Shown here piece after piece: positions 1-7,745 of a stretch of 16,475 bases of DNA (position 1 is its first letter; every line of letters starts with the position of its first letter). The stretch covers positions 1-16,475 of the forward strand of contig JBMOIB010000064.1 in the NCBI GenBank assembly GCA_049317545.1. Reading direction: 5' to 3'. This DNA comes from REEB506 sp049317545. GTDB lineage: Bacteria; Pseudomonadota; Alphaproteobacteria; Caulobacterales; Aquidulcibacteraceae. The notes beneath the pieces were generated by a model that searched no databases, was not told the origin of the DNA, and was given only the letters and a program-made list of their open reading frames with translations. Made by a program: the position numbers and the translations under genes.

Positions 1-34
1 ATCGCGATGTGAGTGGCATCGCGATGTGAGTGGC
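1..34. repeat. Two-copy 17-bp direct tandem repeat
   Basis: The unit ATCGCGATGTGAGTGGC occurs at 1-17 and again, without any change, at 18-34. Each unit begins with the 8-bp palindrome ATCGCGAT. The window starts exactly at a repeat boundary, so further copies may lie to the left. Function is unknown; a regulatory array or a simple sequence duplication are both possible. Confidence 0.85.
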
Positions 35-219
35 GTAGAGACGCCTCGCCGCCAAGATCTTATGTCTACTTTAAGTATTACGGATGCGCCTACCAGTACT
101 CGGCAGAATTGCGTTAATTTGTTGCGCGTATAACAGCTTTCACGAAGCTGCCTGCGCGCGACCTGCTCGCAATTCCCCTTGTTGTTTTTACAGGTGTTTT
201 TCTCGCCGAAGTCACCGTT
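35..219 (+). promoter_or_regulatory. Leader region upstream of the hybrid kinase gene
   Basis: This stretch is AT-richer than its surroundings, especially from 60 to 145 and from 175 to 205, and fits a promoter and 5' leader for the kinase gene at 220. A possible -10-like TATAAC lies at 129-134, with TTGCGT at 109-114, but their 14-nt spacing is too short for a standard sigma-70 promoter. One frame is open from base 2 to a stop at 131-133, but it has no recognisable protein character and runs through the tandem repeat, so I do not call it a gene tail. Confidence 0.3.
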
Positions 220-2367
220 ATGGAGTGGCTTGAGGGGTCGTCTGTTCTGGATGTGCGGTCCGAGTATTCCGCGTATCTCGACGGCGCGTTGATCGGGTTG
301 GTCGCGGCGGTCGTCTATTGGGCGAGCCGCGGGGCTTGGAAGATCGGCCGCGATGGGAGGCCCTGGATCGCGAATGCTGTGATCCTCGCGTTCGTTGCTG
401 CGACCTACGAAATCGCCGTCCACCAGGCTGTCACCGATCCCCACCTGAGCCTCAATCCTCTCGCGCTTTCTGTGCTGAATCGCGTGCTGGTCGCCGGGGT
501 CGCCGGCGGTTGCGCGGCCTGGCTCATGTTCATCGACCGCCGCGTTGACGCAGCGAACGATGATCCCGCGCCCAGGAATGCAAAGGTCGCAGGGAACTTC
601 ATTGCGGCGGCCGTTTGCGTGGCCGTCTGCGTTGCGAGCGTGCCGGCGGTCATGGCGTGGCGCGAAACGCAGGCTTGGGTCCGGGCGACCTCGAGCGCGC
701 AGATCGTTAATCTGGCTGCACGGCAACGTATGCTCAGCCAAAGGACGGCGCGTCTCGTCCTCTTGAAGACGCCGGATGCGCGCGCACAGCTTGCCACCAC
801 CTTGGACGACCTCGCCGATAGCCGGGCGCGTCTGAGCGCGCTCATGCAAGATTATTCCAGCGCGCGCGACCTGTCGGATGAGCAGGCGGCGCGACTTCCG
901 GAGAACGCGCAGGCGGCGGCGCGCGGCGACGCCCTCGCTTTGGCTGCGAGACAATGGCTGCAGCAGCCGGGTGATGCTCGACTGACCGACATGGTGCAGC
1001 AGCGCGCCGACGAATACTTCGCCGCGGCCGAGAGCGCCGTGCGTGAAGTGCAGCTTTTGGAGGAACGCAACGCCGAAGACCACCTGCTCGGCGCGCTTCT
1101 TCAATTGACCCTCGGCCCAATAATGCTGGGCGCGCTCGCCTTCAGTCTGATGTGGCCCATGCTACGGCTCGTTTCGGTGCAGCATCTGCGGCTTCAGAAT
1201 GCGGCATCGCGCGCCGACGAAGCCAATCGCGCGAAGTCGACGTTCCTATCGAACATGAGCCACGAGATCCGCACGCCGCTGAACGGCATGATCGGGCTCA
1301 CAGACGTTTTGGCGCGAGACAAACTTGACCCGCGGCAGCAGGAACTGGTCGACCTGATCCGAACGTCGGGGCATTTGCTCCAGACGGTTTTGAACGACAT
1401 TTTGGACGTCTCGAAAATCGAGGCGGGCAAGCTTGAGCTCGATGTCAGGCCGATAAACCTCCGGCGCGAGATCGAAGCCGCGGCTTTCGTCCTGCGCGCC
1501 AAGGCGCAGGAAAAGGGGCTCGATTTCGAGGTCGAATTCTCCGAATCCGTCGAAGGCCATTTCCGGGGCGATCCGTTGCGCCTGCGCCAGATCGTCTCCA
1601 ACCTGACGTCCAACGCAGTCAAATTCACCGCCCGCGGCGCAGTGCGGATCAGCGTGCATACGAGCGCCGACCATCGCGTCGTCATCCGTGTGGAAGATAC
1701 CGGCCCCGGATTCGACGAGGCGTTTGCGCTTCGGATGTTCCGGCGCTTCGAGCAGGCCGATTCTTCAATCACCCGCTCGCATGGCGGCACCGGACTGGGG
1801 CTCGCGATCACCAAGTCGCTCATCGATCTCATGGACGGTGAGATCCTGGTCGCCTCCACCAAAGGGGTGGGCTCGACATTTACGGCGACGCTGCCGCTCG
1901 AACGGGCGGACGAGCCCGCGACCACCAGACCAGATGACGCGCTTTCTGCGGCGGAGGCGCCGCAATTCGCGCTTCGCATTCTTCTCGCAGAGGACAATCC
2001 CGCCAATCAGCGCGTCGTCTCGTTCATGCTCGAACCGTTCGGCGTTGCGCTGACGACCAGCGACAACGGCGCCCAGGCGCTCGCGGCTTTGCAGGCCCAA
2101 GATTTCGACCTTGTGCTGATGGATATGCAGATGCCGATCATGGACGGGCTGGCCGCGACCCGGGCGATCCGCGCTTGGGAAACCGCGCAATCGCGCCCCC
2201 GCACGCCGATCGTCATGCTCACCGCGAACGCGATGGAAGACCACAAACGCCAAGCCGCCGAAGCCGGGTGCGACTTGCACGTCGCCAAGCCGATCACGCC
2301 GAGCGCGCTTTTGGGCGCCATCGAAGCCGCGCTCAACGGATCGGAAAAGGCCGCGATCGCAGCCTAA
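220..2367 (+). CDS. Membrane-bound hybrid histidine kinase with PilJ/NarX-like sensor
   Basis: This 715-residue protein should sense a periplasmic signal and autophosphorylate in the cytoplasm. Hydrophobic segments lie near residues 22-37, 50-66, 85-105, 122-146 and 290-316. Between the last two is a helical region whose NLAARQRMLSQRTARL stretch (164-179) resembles the PilJ/NarX-type sensor. The HisKA H-box is SNMSHEIRTPLNG with phospho-acceptor His348. The ATPase domain has the N-box around N461-N465, DTGPG from D493 and GGTGLGL from G522. A C-terminal receiver has E591-D592, phospho-site Asp635 (LMDMQMPIMDG), T668 and K690. No HPt domain follows, so a separate phosphotransferase would be needed for a full relay. 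The ATG at 220 lacks a strong Shine-Dalgarno sequence. The gene converges on the neighbouring minus-strand operon with a 16-bp gap. The signal is unknown; kinase identity is certain. Confidence 0.93.
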   Translation: MEWLEGSSVLDVRSEYSAYLDGALIGLVAAVVYWASRGAWKIGRDGRPWIANAVILAFVAATYEIAVHQAVTDPHLSLNPLALSVLNRVLVAGVAGGCAAWLMFIDRRVDAANDDPAPRNAKVAGNFIAAAVCVAVCVASVPAVMAWRETQAWVRATSSAQIVNLAARQRMLSQRTARLVLLKTPDARAQLATTLDDLADSRARLSALMQDYSSARDLSDEQAARLPENAQAAARGDALALAARQWLQQPGDARLTDMVQQRADEYFAAAESAVREVQLLEERNAEDHLLGALLQLTLGPIMLGALAFSLMWPMLRLVSVQHLRLQNAASRADEANRAKSTFLSNMSHEIRTPLNGMIGLTDVLARDKLDPRQQELVDLIRTSGHLLQTVLNDILDVSKIEAGKLELDVRPINLRREIEAAAFVLRAKAQEKGLDFEVEFSESVEGHFRGDPLRLRQIVSNLTSNAVKFTARGAVRISVHTSADHRVVIRVEDTGPGFDEAFALRMFRRFEQADSSITRSHGGTGLGLAITKSLIDLMDGEILVASTKGVGSTFTATLPLERADEPATTRPDDALSAAEAPQFALRILLAEDNPANQRVVSFMLEPFGVALTTSDNGAQALAALQAQDFDLVLMDMQMPIMDGLAATRAIRAWETAQSRPRTPIVMLTANAMEDHKRQAAEAGCDLHVAKPITPSALLGAIEAALNGSEKAAIAA

Positions 2368-2383
2368 CCGCGCGCGCCCGCGC

Positions 2384-2860
2384 TCAGCCGCGCCGCGCGG
2401 CTTCGATCGCGGCGACGTCGATCTTGCCCATCGTCATCATCGCGGCGAACGCCCGCTTGGCCTCGTCGCCGCCGGCCGCCATGGCTTCGGTCAGGGTCCT
2501 GGGCGTGATCTGCCAAGAGACGCCCCATTTGTCCTTGCACCAGCCGCAGGCGCTTTCCTGGCCGCCATTGCCGACGATGGCGTTCCAATAGCGGTCGGTC
2601 TCTTCCTGATCGTCGGTGGCGATCTGGAACGAGAAGGCTTCGGACTGTTTGAAGGCGTCGCCGCCGTTCAGGCCCAGGCAGGAGACGCCGGCGACCGTGA
2701 AATGAACCGTCAGCACGTCGCCCTGTTTGCCGGACGGATAATCGCCGGGCGCGCGGTGCACGGCGGTGACGACGCTGTCGGGGAAGGTCTGCGCGTAGAA
2801 GCGCGCGGCGGCTTCGGCGTCCTTTTCGTACCAGATGCAGATCGTGGCTTTGGCGATCAT
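2384..2860 (-). CDS. VOC-superfamily protein, PhnB / 3-dmu-9_3-mt type
   Basis: A 158-residue cytoplasmic protein of the glyoxalase/bleomycin-resistance (VOC) fold. Residues 65-78 (NGG followed by SEAFSF), DDQEETDRYW (83-92) and CGWCKDKWGVSWQITP (105-120) are the hallmark of the subfamily labelled PhnB or 3-demethylubiquinone methyltransferase-like. That label is historical and does not establish methyltransferase activity; the reaction is unknown. The start was chosen because ATG at 2860 follows GAGGAG (2869-2874 on the reverse strand) at 8-nt spacing and matches the family's N-terminus; an upstream extension has no protein character. It is the last gene of the minus-strand run, 19 bp after the other VOC gene, so the two are probably co-transcribed. 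Confidence 0.88.
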   Translation of the reverse strand: MIAKATICIWYEKDAEAAARFYAQTFPDSVVTAVHRAPGDYPSGKQGDVLTVHFTVAGVSCLGLNGGDAFKQSEAFSFQIATDDQEETDRYWNAIVGNGGQESACGWCKDKWGVSWQITPRTLTEAMAAGGDEAKRAFAAMMTMGKIDVAAIEAARRG

Positions 2861-2879
2861 CGGTGCGTCTCCTCGGCTG

Positions 2880-3272
2880 CTAGCCGCCGGGCTTGGGTTG
2901 CTGCAATTCGATCTTGCGGCCGTCCGGATCGAGGAGGTGGGCGAACCGGCCCATCGCATCATCGGTCACCGGCGCGAGCGGCGCGAGCGGCGCGACGCCG
3001 GCGGCGGCGCAGCGCGCCAGGACGCCGTCGAGATCGTCGACGACCAGATTGATCATGTGATCGAGGGGCGACGGCGAGAAATAGTCCGCCGGCGCTTTGA
3101 ACGCCGCCAGCGTCGACCCGGCGCCGGGCATGGCGGCGAGTGCGGCCGGTTCGAATGCGACGCCGCCCCAGTCGGCGAATTCGAGCCCGAGGACGTCGGC
3201 GTACCAGGCGCGCAACCGCGCCGGATCAGCGGTTTTGAAGAAGACGCCGCCGAGACCGATGATCTTCGCCAT
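2880..3272 (-). CDS. VOC-family (glyoxalase-like) protein
   Basis: A 130-residue single-module VOC protein. The N-terminus (GLGGVFFKTADPARLRAWY) is the first beta-alpha unit, and GRFAHLLDPDGRKIELQQP (108-126) is the typical closing VOC strand pair with a possible metal-binding Glu122. A short APLAPLAP duplication at 94-101 comes from tandem GC-rich repeats in the DNA. ATG at 3272 is preceded by GGGAGG (3281-3286 on the reverse strand) at 8-nt spacing. It lies 31 bp after the hydrolase gene and 19 bp before the second VOC gene. Family members include lyases, dioxygenases and resistance proteins; the substrate cannot be told from sequence. It belongs to a different VOC subfamily from its neighbour, so the pair does not look like a recent duplication. 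Confidence 0.87.
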   Translation of the reverse strand: MAKIIGLGGVFFKTADPARLRAWYADVLGLEFADWGGVAFEPAALAAMPGAGSTLAAFKAPADYFSPSPLDHMINLVVDDLDGVLARCAAAGVAPLAPLAPVTDDAMGRFAHLLDPDGRKIELQQPKPGG

Positions 3273-3303
3273 TCGTCCGTCCTCCCAGCATTCGTCTGCG
3301 AGG

Positions 3304-4170
3304 TCAGCGCGCCGCCACGGCGTTCGAACCGCGATTAGCCGCTTCCGAGGCCGCAATCGCCGTCTCCACCGCGCCGAGCACGTCGTCGACGCAGCAGGCG
3401 TTGAGGAAATGGTCGCCGGTCGCGACCTCGATGTAGCGGGCGCCGGCGCTCTCGGCCAAAGCCCGCGCCGCCTGTGGCGGCACGAAGGTGTCGCGCCCGC
3501 CGTGCAGGACGATGACGGGCTGGGAAAGCCCTGTGAGCGCCTCGCGCACCGCCGGCAATTGCGCCGTCTGGCCGCGCACTTCGGCGACGGCGTTCTTCAG
3601 ATCGCGCGGCAGGAGCGGGCTTGCGACCGCGCCGAGGCCCATCAGGCGCTTGGCGGTTGCGCCGCGGTCGCCGAAGAAGCCGCTCATCAGGATGAGGGCG
3701 CCGACCTTGTCGGGGTGCTGGGCGGCCATCAAAGTGGCGATCGGCGCGCCGTAGGATTGACCGATCAGCACGACCTTTTGACCGGCCGGACCGTCGAGCA
3801 TCGGGGAGAGGGCGCGCGCCTGCTGCGCGATTTCCGTCACCGCCTGCTGCGGTTCGGATTGCGAAAAGCCGGGCCGGTCAGCGACGATCATTTCCCGCGT
3901 CTGCGGCAGCTTGGCGAGCGTGGGGGCCCAATATTCAGACCAGGACGGCGTGCCGGTCACAACCACGACGCGCCAGGCGACGTCGCGCGAAGGCGTCTTG
4001 AGCGAGGAGATCCGCCAACCGAGGTCACCGCCGGCCGTGAAGCTCGACCGGCCCATCGTCGTCGCGGGATAATCCTTCGAGGTCGGGAACCTCTTGTCCT
4101 CGGGCGGGTTCACGGCGCAGGCCGAGAGAAACACGAGGCAGGCCGCTGCGGCGGTCCGAAAGAGGCGCAT
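3304..4170 (-). CDS. Alpha/beta hydrolase, predicted lipoprotein
   Basis: A 288-residue alpha/beta-fold hydrolase. The N-terminus is a short basic and hydrophobic signal ending in the lipobox LSAC, which predicts lipidation at Cys18 and a membrane-anchored, periplasm-facing enzyme. The nucleophile elbow GQSYG places the catalytic Ser at 139. GGRDTFVP supplies Asp227 and GDHF supplies His254, completing the triad in the usual order. An oxyanion-type segment VTGTPSW lies at 72-78. The start was chosen as ATG 4170 because GGAG (4176-4179 on the reverse strand) precedes it and the signal peptide begins cleanly there; the upstream in-frame ATG would bury the signal. It follows hemF by 52 bp on the same strand. 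Substrate is unknown; esterase or lipase-like activity is a family-level inference. Confidence 0.88.
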   Translation of the reverse strand: MRLFRTAAAACLVFLSACAVNPPEDKRFPTSKDYPATTMGRSSFTAGGDLGWRISSLKTPSRDVAWRVVVVTGTPSWSEYWAPTLAKLPQTREMIVADRPGFSQSEPQQAVTEIAQQARALSPMLDGPAGQKVVLIGQSYGAPIATLMAAQHPDKVGALILMSGFFGDRGATAKRLMGLGAVASPLLPRDLKNAVAEVRGQTAQLPAVREALTGLSQPVIVLHGGRDTFVPPQAARALAESAGARYIEVATGDHFLNACCVDDVLGAVETAIAASEAANRGSNAVAAR

Positions 4171-4222
4171 GTGAACTCCGACCCGAGTGTGCGGCTGAAG
4201 CCTATACCGCATCGCCGAGGAT

Positions 4223-5101
4223 TTAGGGCCATTTCACTTCGGGGGGCATGGAGGAGAGGATGCTCTCGATGTTGCCGCCGGTCTTGAGGCCGAAGATCGT
4301 GCCGCGGTCGTAGAGCAGGTTGTATTCAACATAGCGGCCGCGGCGGATGAGCTGCTCCTCGCGGTCGGCGGTTGTCCAGGGCTCGGCGAGGCGGCGGCGC
4401 ACGATCGCGGGATAAGCGGCGAGGAAGCATTTCCCCACGTCCGTTGTGAAGGCGAAGTCCTTCGCCCAATCGCCGGTGTTGTGGTGGTCGTAGAAAATGC
4501 CGCCGACGCCGCGGTGCTCGCCGCGATGCGGCAGCCAGAAATACTCGTCCGCCCAGGCCTTGTAGCGGGGATAGAGGTCCTCGCCGTGGCGGGCGCAGGT
4601 TTCGGCGTAGGCGGCGTGGAAGGCCTGCGCGTCCTCGAAATCGTCGCGGCGCTGGTAGTCCTGCGTCGGATTGAGGTCGCCGCCGCCGCCGAACCACCAA
4701 TCGGTCGTGACGATCATGCGGGTGTTCATGTGGGCCGCGGGAATGTGCGGATTGCGCAGGTGGGCGATGAGGCTGATGCCGCTCGCCCAGAAGCGCGGGT
4801 CCTCGGCGGCGCCTTTGACCTGTTTGGCGAAGTCGGGGCTGAACGCGCCATGCACGGTCGAGACGTGCACGCCGACCTTCTCGAACACCCGGCCGCGCAT
4901 CATGCCGGCGACGCCGCCGCCTTGGGGTTCGCCGTTCGGGCCAAGCGCCCGCCGCCAGGGCGTTTTCTCGAACCGACCCGGTTCGCCCGGATAGAGCGCA
5001 GCGGGCGCGTCGTCCTCGATCGCTTCGAAGGCCGCACAGATCTGGTCGCGCAGGCTCTCGAACCAGGCCCGCGCCGTCGCTTTGCGCTCTTCGAGATCCA
5101 T
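4223..5101 (-). CDS. hemF: Oxygen-dependent coproporphyrinogen III oxidase
   Basis: HemF oxidatively decarboxylates two propionates of coproporphyrinogen III to give protoporphyrinogen IX, using O2, in cytoplasmic haem synthesis. The 292-residue length fits the family. Conserved blocks are visible: PAAHMNTRM (121-129) with the His-Asn-Arg signature, WFGGGGDLNP (135-144), the AWADEYFWLPHR...GGIFYD block (182-205) and the C-terminal YVEYNLLYDRGTIFGLKTGG (257-276). ATG 5101 was chosen because AGGGGG (5106-5111 on the reverse strand) precedes it, inside the 10-bp gap after trmL, so the two genes are probably translated from one message. Being oxygen-dependent, the enzyme supports an aerobic life style. 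It lies near the petABC operon, whose two cytochrome subunits need haem. Confidence 0.96.
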   Translation of the reverse strand: MDLEERKATARAWFESLRDQICAAFEAIEDDAPAALYPGEPGRFEKTPWRRALGPNGEPQGGGVAGMMRGRVFEKVGVHVSTVHGAFSPDFAKQVKGAAEDPRFWASGISLIAHLRNPHIPAAHMNTRMIVTTDWWFGGGGDLNPTQDYQRRDDFEDAQAFHAAYAETCARHGEDLYPRYKAWADEYFWLPHRGEHRGVGGIFYDHHNTGDWAKDFAFTTDVGKCFLAAYPAIVRRRLAEPWTTADREEQLIRRGRYVEYNLLYDRGTIFGLKTGGNIESILSSMPPEVKWP

Positions 5102-5111
5102 AACGCCCCCT

Positions 5112-5576
5112 TCAGGATAAGCCGTCGAACCCGCCGGTCTGGCGCAACGCCTCGGCGAGCGCGACCGCGCCGGCCACCGCCACATTGAGCGACCGCATGC
5201 CGGCCGCCATGGGAATGCGTACGACCGCATCGACCGCGCTGTAAACCGGCTGCGGCGTTCCGGCGCTCTCGCGGCCGAGGAGGAGCGTGTCGCCCGGCAG
5301 GAAGGCGAAGTCGGTCAGCCTGGCCGCCCCGTCGGTTTCGACCAGCACGAGCCGGCCGGCCTTCCGTTGCGGCGCCTCGAGGAACGCCGCAAACGATCCA
5401 TGGCGGTGGATTTCGGCATGCGCGCCATAATCCATTGCCGCGCGCGAAAGCGCCTTGTCGGTCAGTGGAAAACCGCAGGGCTCGATCACGTCGAGCGGCG
5501 TCGCCCAACAGGCGGCGATCCGAATAGCGGCGCCCAGGTTTTGCGGAATGTCGGGTTGATACAAAGCAAGACGCAC
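5112..5576 (-). CDS. trmL: tRNA (cytidine/uridine-34 2'-O)-methyltransferase, SPOUT family
   Basis: TrmL uses S-adenosylmethionine to 2'-O-methylate the wobble base 34 of leucine tRNAs. The 154-residue product is a minimal SPOUT enzyme close to the usual length of about 157. The N-terminus LALYQPDIPQNLG (3-15), the knot motif LGRESAGTP (100-108) and IPMAAGMRSLNVAVAGAVAL (121-140) are diagnostic. The start is a GTG at 5576, chosen because GGGGAG (5585-5590 on the reverse strand) lies 8 nt upstream and the family begins M-x-LALYQP; an in-frame ATG 48 nt upstream would add 16 non-conserved residues. It is the first gene of the minus-strand run and is divergent from petA. Its stop is 10 bp before the hemF start. 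Confidence 0.93.
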   Translation of the reverse strand: MRLALYQPDIPQNLGAAIRIAACWATPLDVIEPCGFPLTDKALSRAAMDYGAHAEIHRHGSFAAFLEAPQRKAGRLVLVETDGAARLTDFAFLPGDTLLLGRESAGTPQPVYSAVDAVVRIPMAAGMRSLNVAVAGAVALAEALRQTGGFDGLS

Positions 5577-5719
5577 GTTAAGCGCTCCCCAGGGATGGGA
5601 CGGGCGCCGCAGATGCGGCGACAAGCCGCGCTGGCAGGGCGCGGGGCCGTTCTAGCTTTTGGTTCGCGGCGGCATAAAGAGGCGCGCCAGCGGACGAATT
5701 CTGGAAGCGGGGTTGCGGC
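5577..5719. promoter_or_regulatory. Divergent intergenic region between trmL and petA
   Basis: This 143-bp gap must hold the promoters of both the minus-strand trmL-hemF run and the plus-strand petABC operon, since the first genes are divergent. It contains a small perfect hairpin with arms CGCCGC and GCGGCG at 5605-5620. I could not identify convincing -35/-10 pairs or a known operator. Confidence 0.5.
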
Positions 5720-6286
5720 GTGGCCGAAACGACAGCGAATGCACACGCGAAGGACGGGGCGAGCGAGCCCTCACGTCGCGATTTTCTCTACATCGCCACC
5801 GCTTCGGCCGGCGCCGTCGGCGCGGCCATGGTGGTTTGGCCGTTCGTCGACCAGATGAACCCGGCCGCCGACACGCTCTCGTTCGCCTCGATCGAGGTTG
5901 ACCTGAGCGCCGTCGCCGAAGGTCAGCAGATCCAGACGTTGTGGCGCGGCAAGCCGATGTTCATTCGCCACCGGACCGCCGTCGAAATCGAGCGCGCCGA
6001 GGCCGACGACAAGGCGCCCGACCTGAAAGACCCGGCGACGGACGATTCGCGCCTGACCCAAGCCAACGGCGAGCCCGGCAAGCGCGAATTCCTGGTTCTT
6101 CTGGCGGCCTGCACGCACCTCGGCTGCGTGCCGACGTTCGCCGCCGGCGATTACGGCGGCTGGTTCTGCCCGTGCCACGGCTCGCACTACGACACCTCCG
6201 GCCGCATCCGGAAGGGGCCGGCGCCGCTGAACCTCGCCGTGGCGCCGTACGTCTATTTGACCGACACCAGCATCAAGATCGGGTGA
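5720..6286 (+). CDS. petA: Ubiquinol-cytochrome c reductase Rieske iron-sulfur subunit
   Basis: This 188-residue protein carries the [2Fe-2S] cluster that takes the first electron from quinol in the bc1 complex and swings to cytochrome c1. A twin-arginine motif SRRDFL (18-23) precedes the single membrane anchor (about 24-43), so it should be exported folded by the Tat pathway and keep its anchor. Cluster ligands are Cys131 and His133 in CTHLGC and Cys150 and His153 in CPCHGSHY; Cys136 and Cys152 form the usual disulfide. The start is GTG 5720; no in-frame ATG fits before the Tat motif, and a GGAAG sequence lies at 5703-5707. It is the first gene of the petABC operon, 4 bp before petB. Confidence 0.97.
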   Translation: MAETTANAHAKDGASEPSRRDFLYIATASAGAVGAAMVVWPFVDQMNPAADTLSFASIEVDLSAVAEGQQIQTLWRGKPMFIRHRTAVEIERAEADDKAPDLKDPATDDSRLTQANGEPGKREFLVLLAACTHLGCVPTFAAGDYGGWFCPCHGSHYDTSGRIRKGPAPLNLAVAPYVYLTDTSIKIG

Positions 6287-6290
6287 GACC

Positions 6291-7733
6291 ATGAGCGGCC
6301 CATCGACCTACGATCCCAAGAGCGGCTTCGAAAAGTGGCTCGACTCGCGTCTGCCCATTCTTCGTTTGGCGCATGACAGCTTCGTCGCTTACCCGACGCC
6401 CCGTAACCTCAACTATTTCTGGACGTTCGGCGCGATCCTGACGTTCTGCCTGATCACCCAGATCGTCACCGGCATCGTGCTGGCCATGCACTACGTGGCG
6501 AGCGTCGATCACGCCTTCGCCTCGGTGCAGCGCATCGAGCGCGATGTGCCGTACGGCTGGCTGATCCAGAACATCCACGCCGTCGGCGCCTCGATGTTCT
6601 TCCTCGCCGTCTACATCCACATGTTCCGCGGCCTCTATTACGGGTCCTACAAGGCGCCCCGCGAGGTGCTGTGGATCCTCGGCTGCGTGATCTACCTCTT
6701 GATGGTCGTCACCGCGTTCCTCGGCTACACGCTGCCGTGGGGTCAGATGTCCTTCTGGGGCGCGACCGTCATCACCAACATCCTCGGCGCGGTGCCGGTG
6801 CTCGGCGAGCCGATCAAGCAATGGCTGATGGGCGGCTTCTCGATCGACAATCCGACGCTCAACCGCTTCTTCTCGCTGCACTATCTGCTGCCGTTCGTGA
6901 TCCTTGGCGTCACCCTTCTGCACGTCTGGGCGCTGCACGTGACCGGCCAGAACAACCCGGCCGGCATCGACGTGAAGAGCGAAGAAGACACCGTGGCGTT
7001 CACGCCCTACGCGACGGTCAAGGACCTCGTGTCGCTGGCGGTCTTCCTGCTGATGTTCGCGACGTTCGTGTTCTATTTGCCGGACGCGCTCGGCCACGCC
7101 GACAATTTCATCCAGGCCAACCCGCTGGTCACGCCGCCGGAAATCGTTCCGGAATGGTACCTGCTGCCATTCTACGCGATCCTGCGGGCGATCACGTTCA
7201 ACATCGGACCGATCGACTCCAAGCTCGGCGGCGTCATCGCGATGTTCGGCGCCATTGCGGTGCTCTTCGTCCTGCCCTGGCTCGATACATCGAAGGTGCG
7301 CTCGATGCGCTATCGTCCGTGGGCGCAGCGCTTCTTCCTGGTGTTCGTGGCGGCCTGCGTGGCGCTCGGCTGGTGCGGCGGTCAGAACCCGTCGAAGGCG
7401 GTCTATCAGGGCGGCGACTATACCCAAGTCGTGACCTACAAGGCCGCCGGCGGCGCCGACGCCACGCGCACCTTCGCCGCGCACGCGCCGGAGGACCTCG
7501 CCATCGAAGTGCGCGCCTGGGAGCAAGACAATCCCGGCGCCTTGGTGAAGGCGGGGCCGGTCGTTGAGCCGTTCAAGTTCACCGTCGAGACCTTCTCGCA
7601 GCTTCTGACGCTGTATTACTTCGCGTTCTTCCTCGTCATCCTGCCGTTCCTCGGCTTGCGCGAAACGCCGCGCCGGGTGCCGGACACGATCGCGAAGGCC
7701 GTTCTCGACGGCCACAAAGCGGCTGCGGAATAG
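6291..7733 (+). CDS. petB: Cytochrome b of the bc1 complex, with enlarged G-H loop
   Basis: Cytochrome b holds haems bL and bH and both quinone sites. The haem ligands are His96, His110, His197 and His211, with the 14-residue spacing in each helix and 101-residue spacing between helices seen in the family. PEWY (287-290) marks the Qo site. Eight membrane helices can be placed. At 480 residues it is longer than the roughly 430 typical of alphaproteobacteria. The excess lies between helix G (about 347-363) and helix H (434-455), where a polar stretch of about 65 residues (roughly 366-430) replaces a short loop; this side faces the periplasm. The reading frame is intact through it. ATG 6291 begins 4 bp after petA, indicating translational coupling, and petC starts 12 bp downstream. 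Confidence 0.97.
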   Translation: MSGPSTYDPKSGFEKWLDSRLPILRLAHDSFVAYPTPRNLNYFWTFGAILTFCLITQIVTGIVLAMHYVASVDHAFASVQRIERDVPYGWLIQNIHAVGASMFFLAVYIHMFRGLYYGSYKAPREVLWILGCVIYLLMVVTAFLGYTLPWGQMSFWGATVITNILGAVPVLGEPIKQWLMGGFSIDNPTLNRFFSLHYLLPFVILGVTLLHVWALHVTGQNNPAGIDVKSEEDTVAFTPYATVKDLVSLAVFLLMFATFVFYLPDALGHADNFIQANPLVTPPEIVPEWYLLPFYAILRAITFNIGPIDSKLGGVIAMFGAIAVLFVLPWLDTSKVRSMRYRPWAQRFFLVFVAACVALGWCGGQNPSKAVYQGGDYTQVVTYKAAGGADATRTFAAHAPEDLAIEVRAWEQDNPGALVKAGPVVEPFKFTVETFSQLLTLYYFAFFLVILPFLGLRETPRRVPDTIAKAVLDGHKAAAE

Positions 7734-7745
7734 GGGCGAACCGAA

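Noticed and set aside
2..133. Open frame at the left edge as the tail of an upstream gene
   Set aside because: It crosses a tandem repeat and AT-rich promoter-like DNA and has no recognisable protein character.
109..134. TTGCGT / TATAAC as a sigma-70 promoter for the first kinase
   Set aside because: The spacing is only 14 nt, too short for a normal promoter; kept only as a general leader region.
2368..2400. GC hairpin CCGCGCG/CGCGCGG between the first kinase and the VOC gene
   Set aside because: No T-run on either strand and most of it lies in the VOC coding end; likely a by-product of high GC content rather than a terminator.
3097..4287. 396-codon plus-strand frame opposite the hydrolase and VOC genes
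   Set aside because: It overlaps three convincing minus-strand genes and its composition is Arg/Gly-rich antisense in character.
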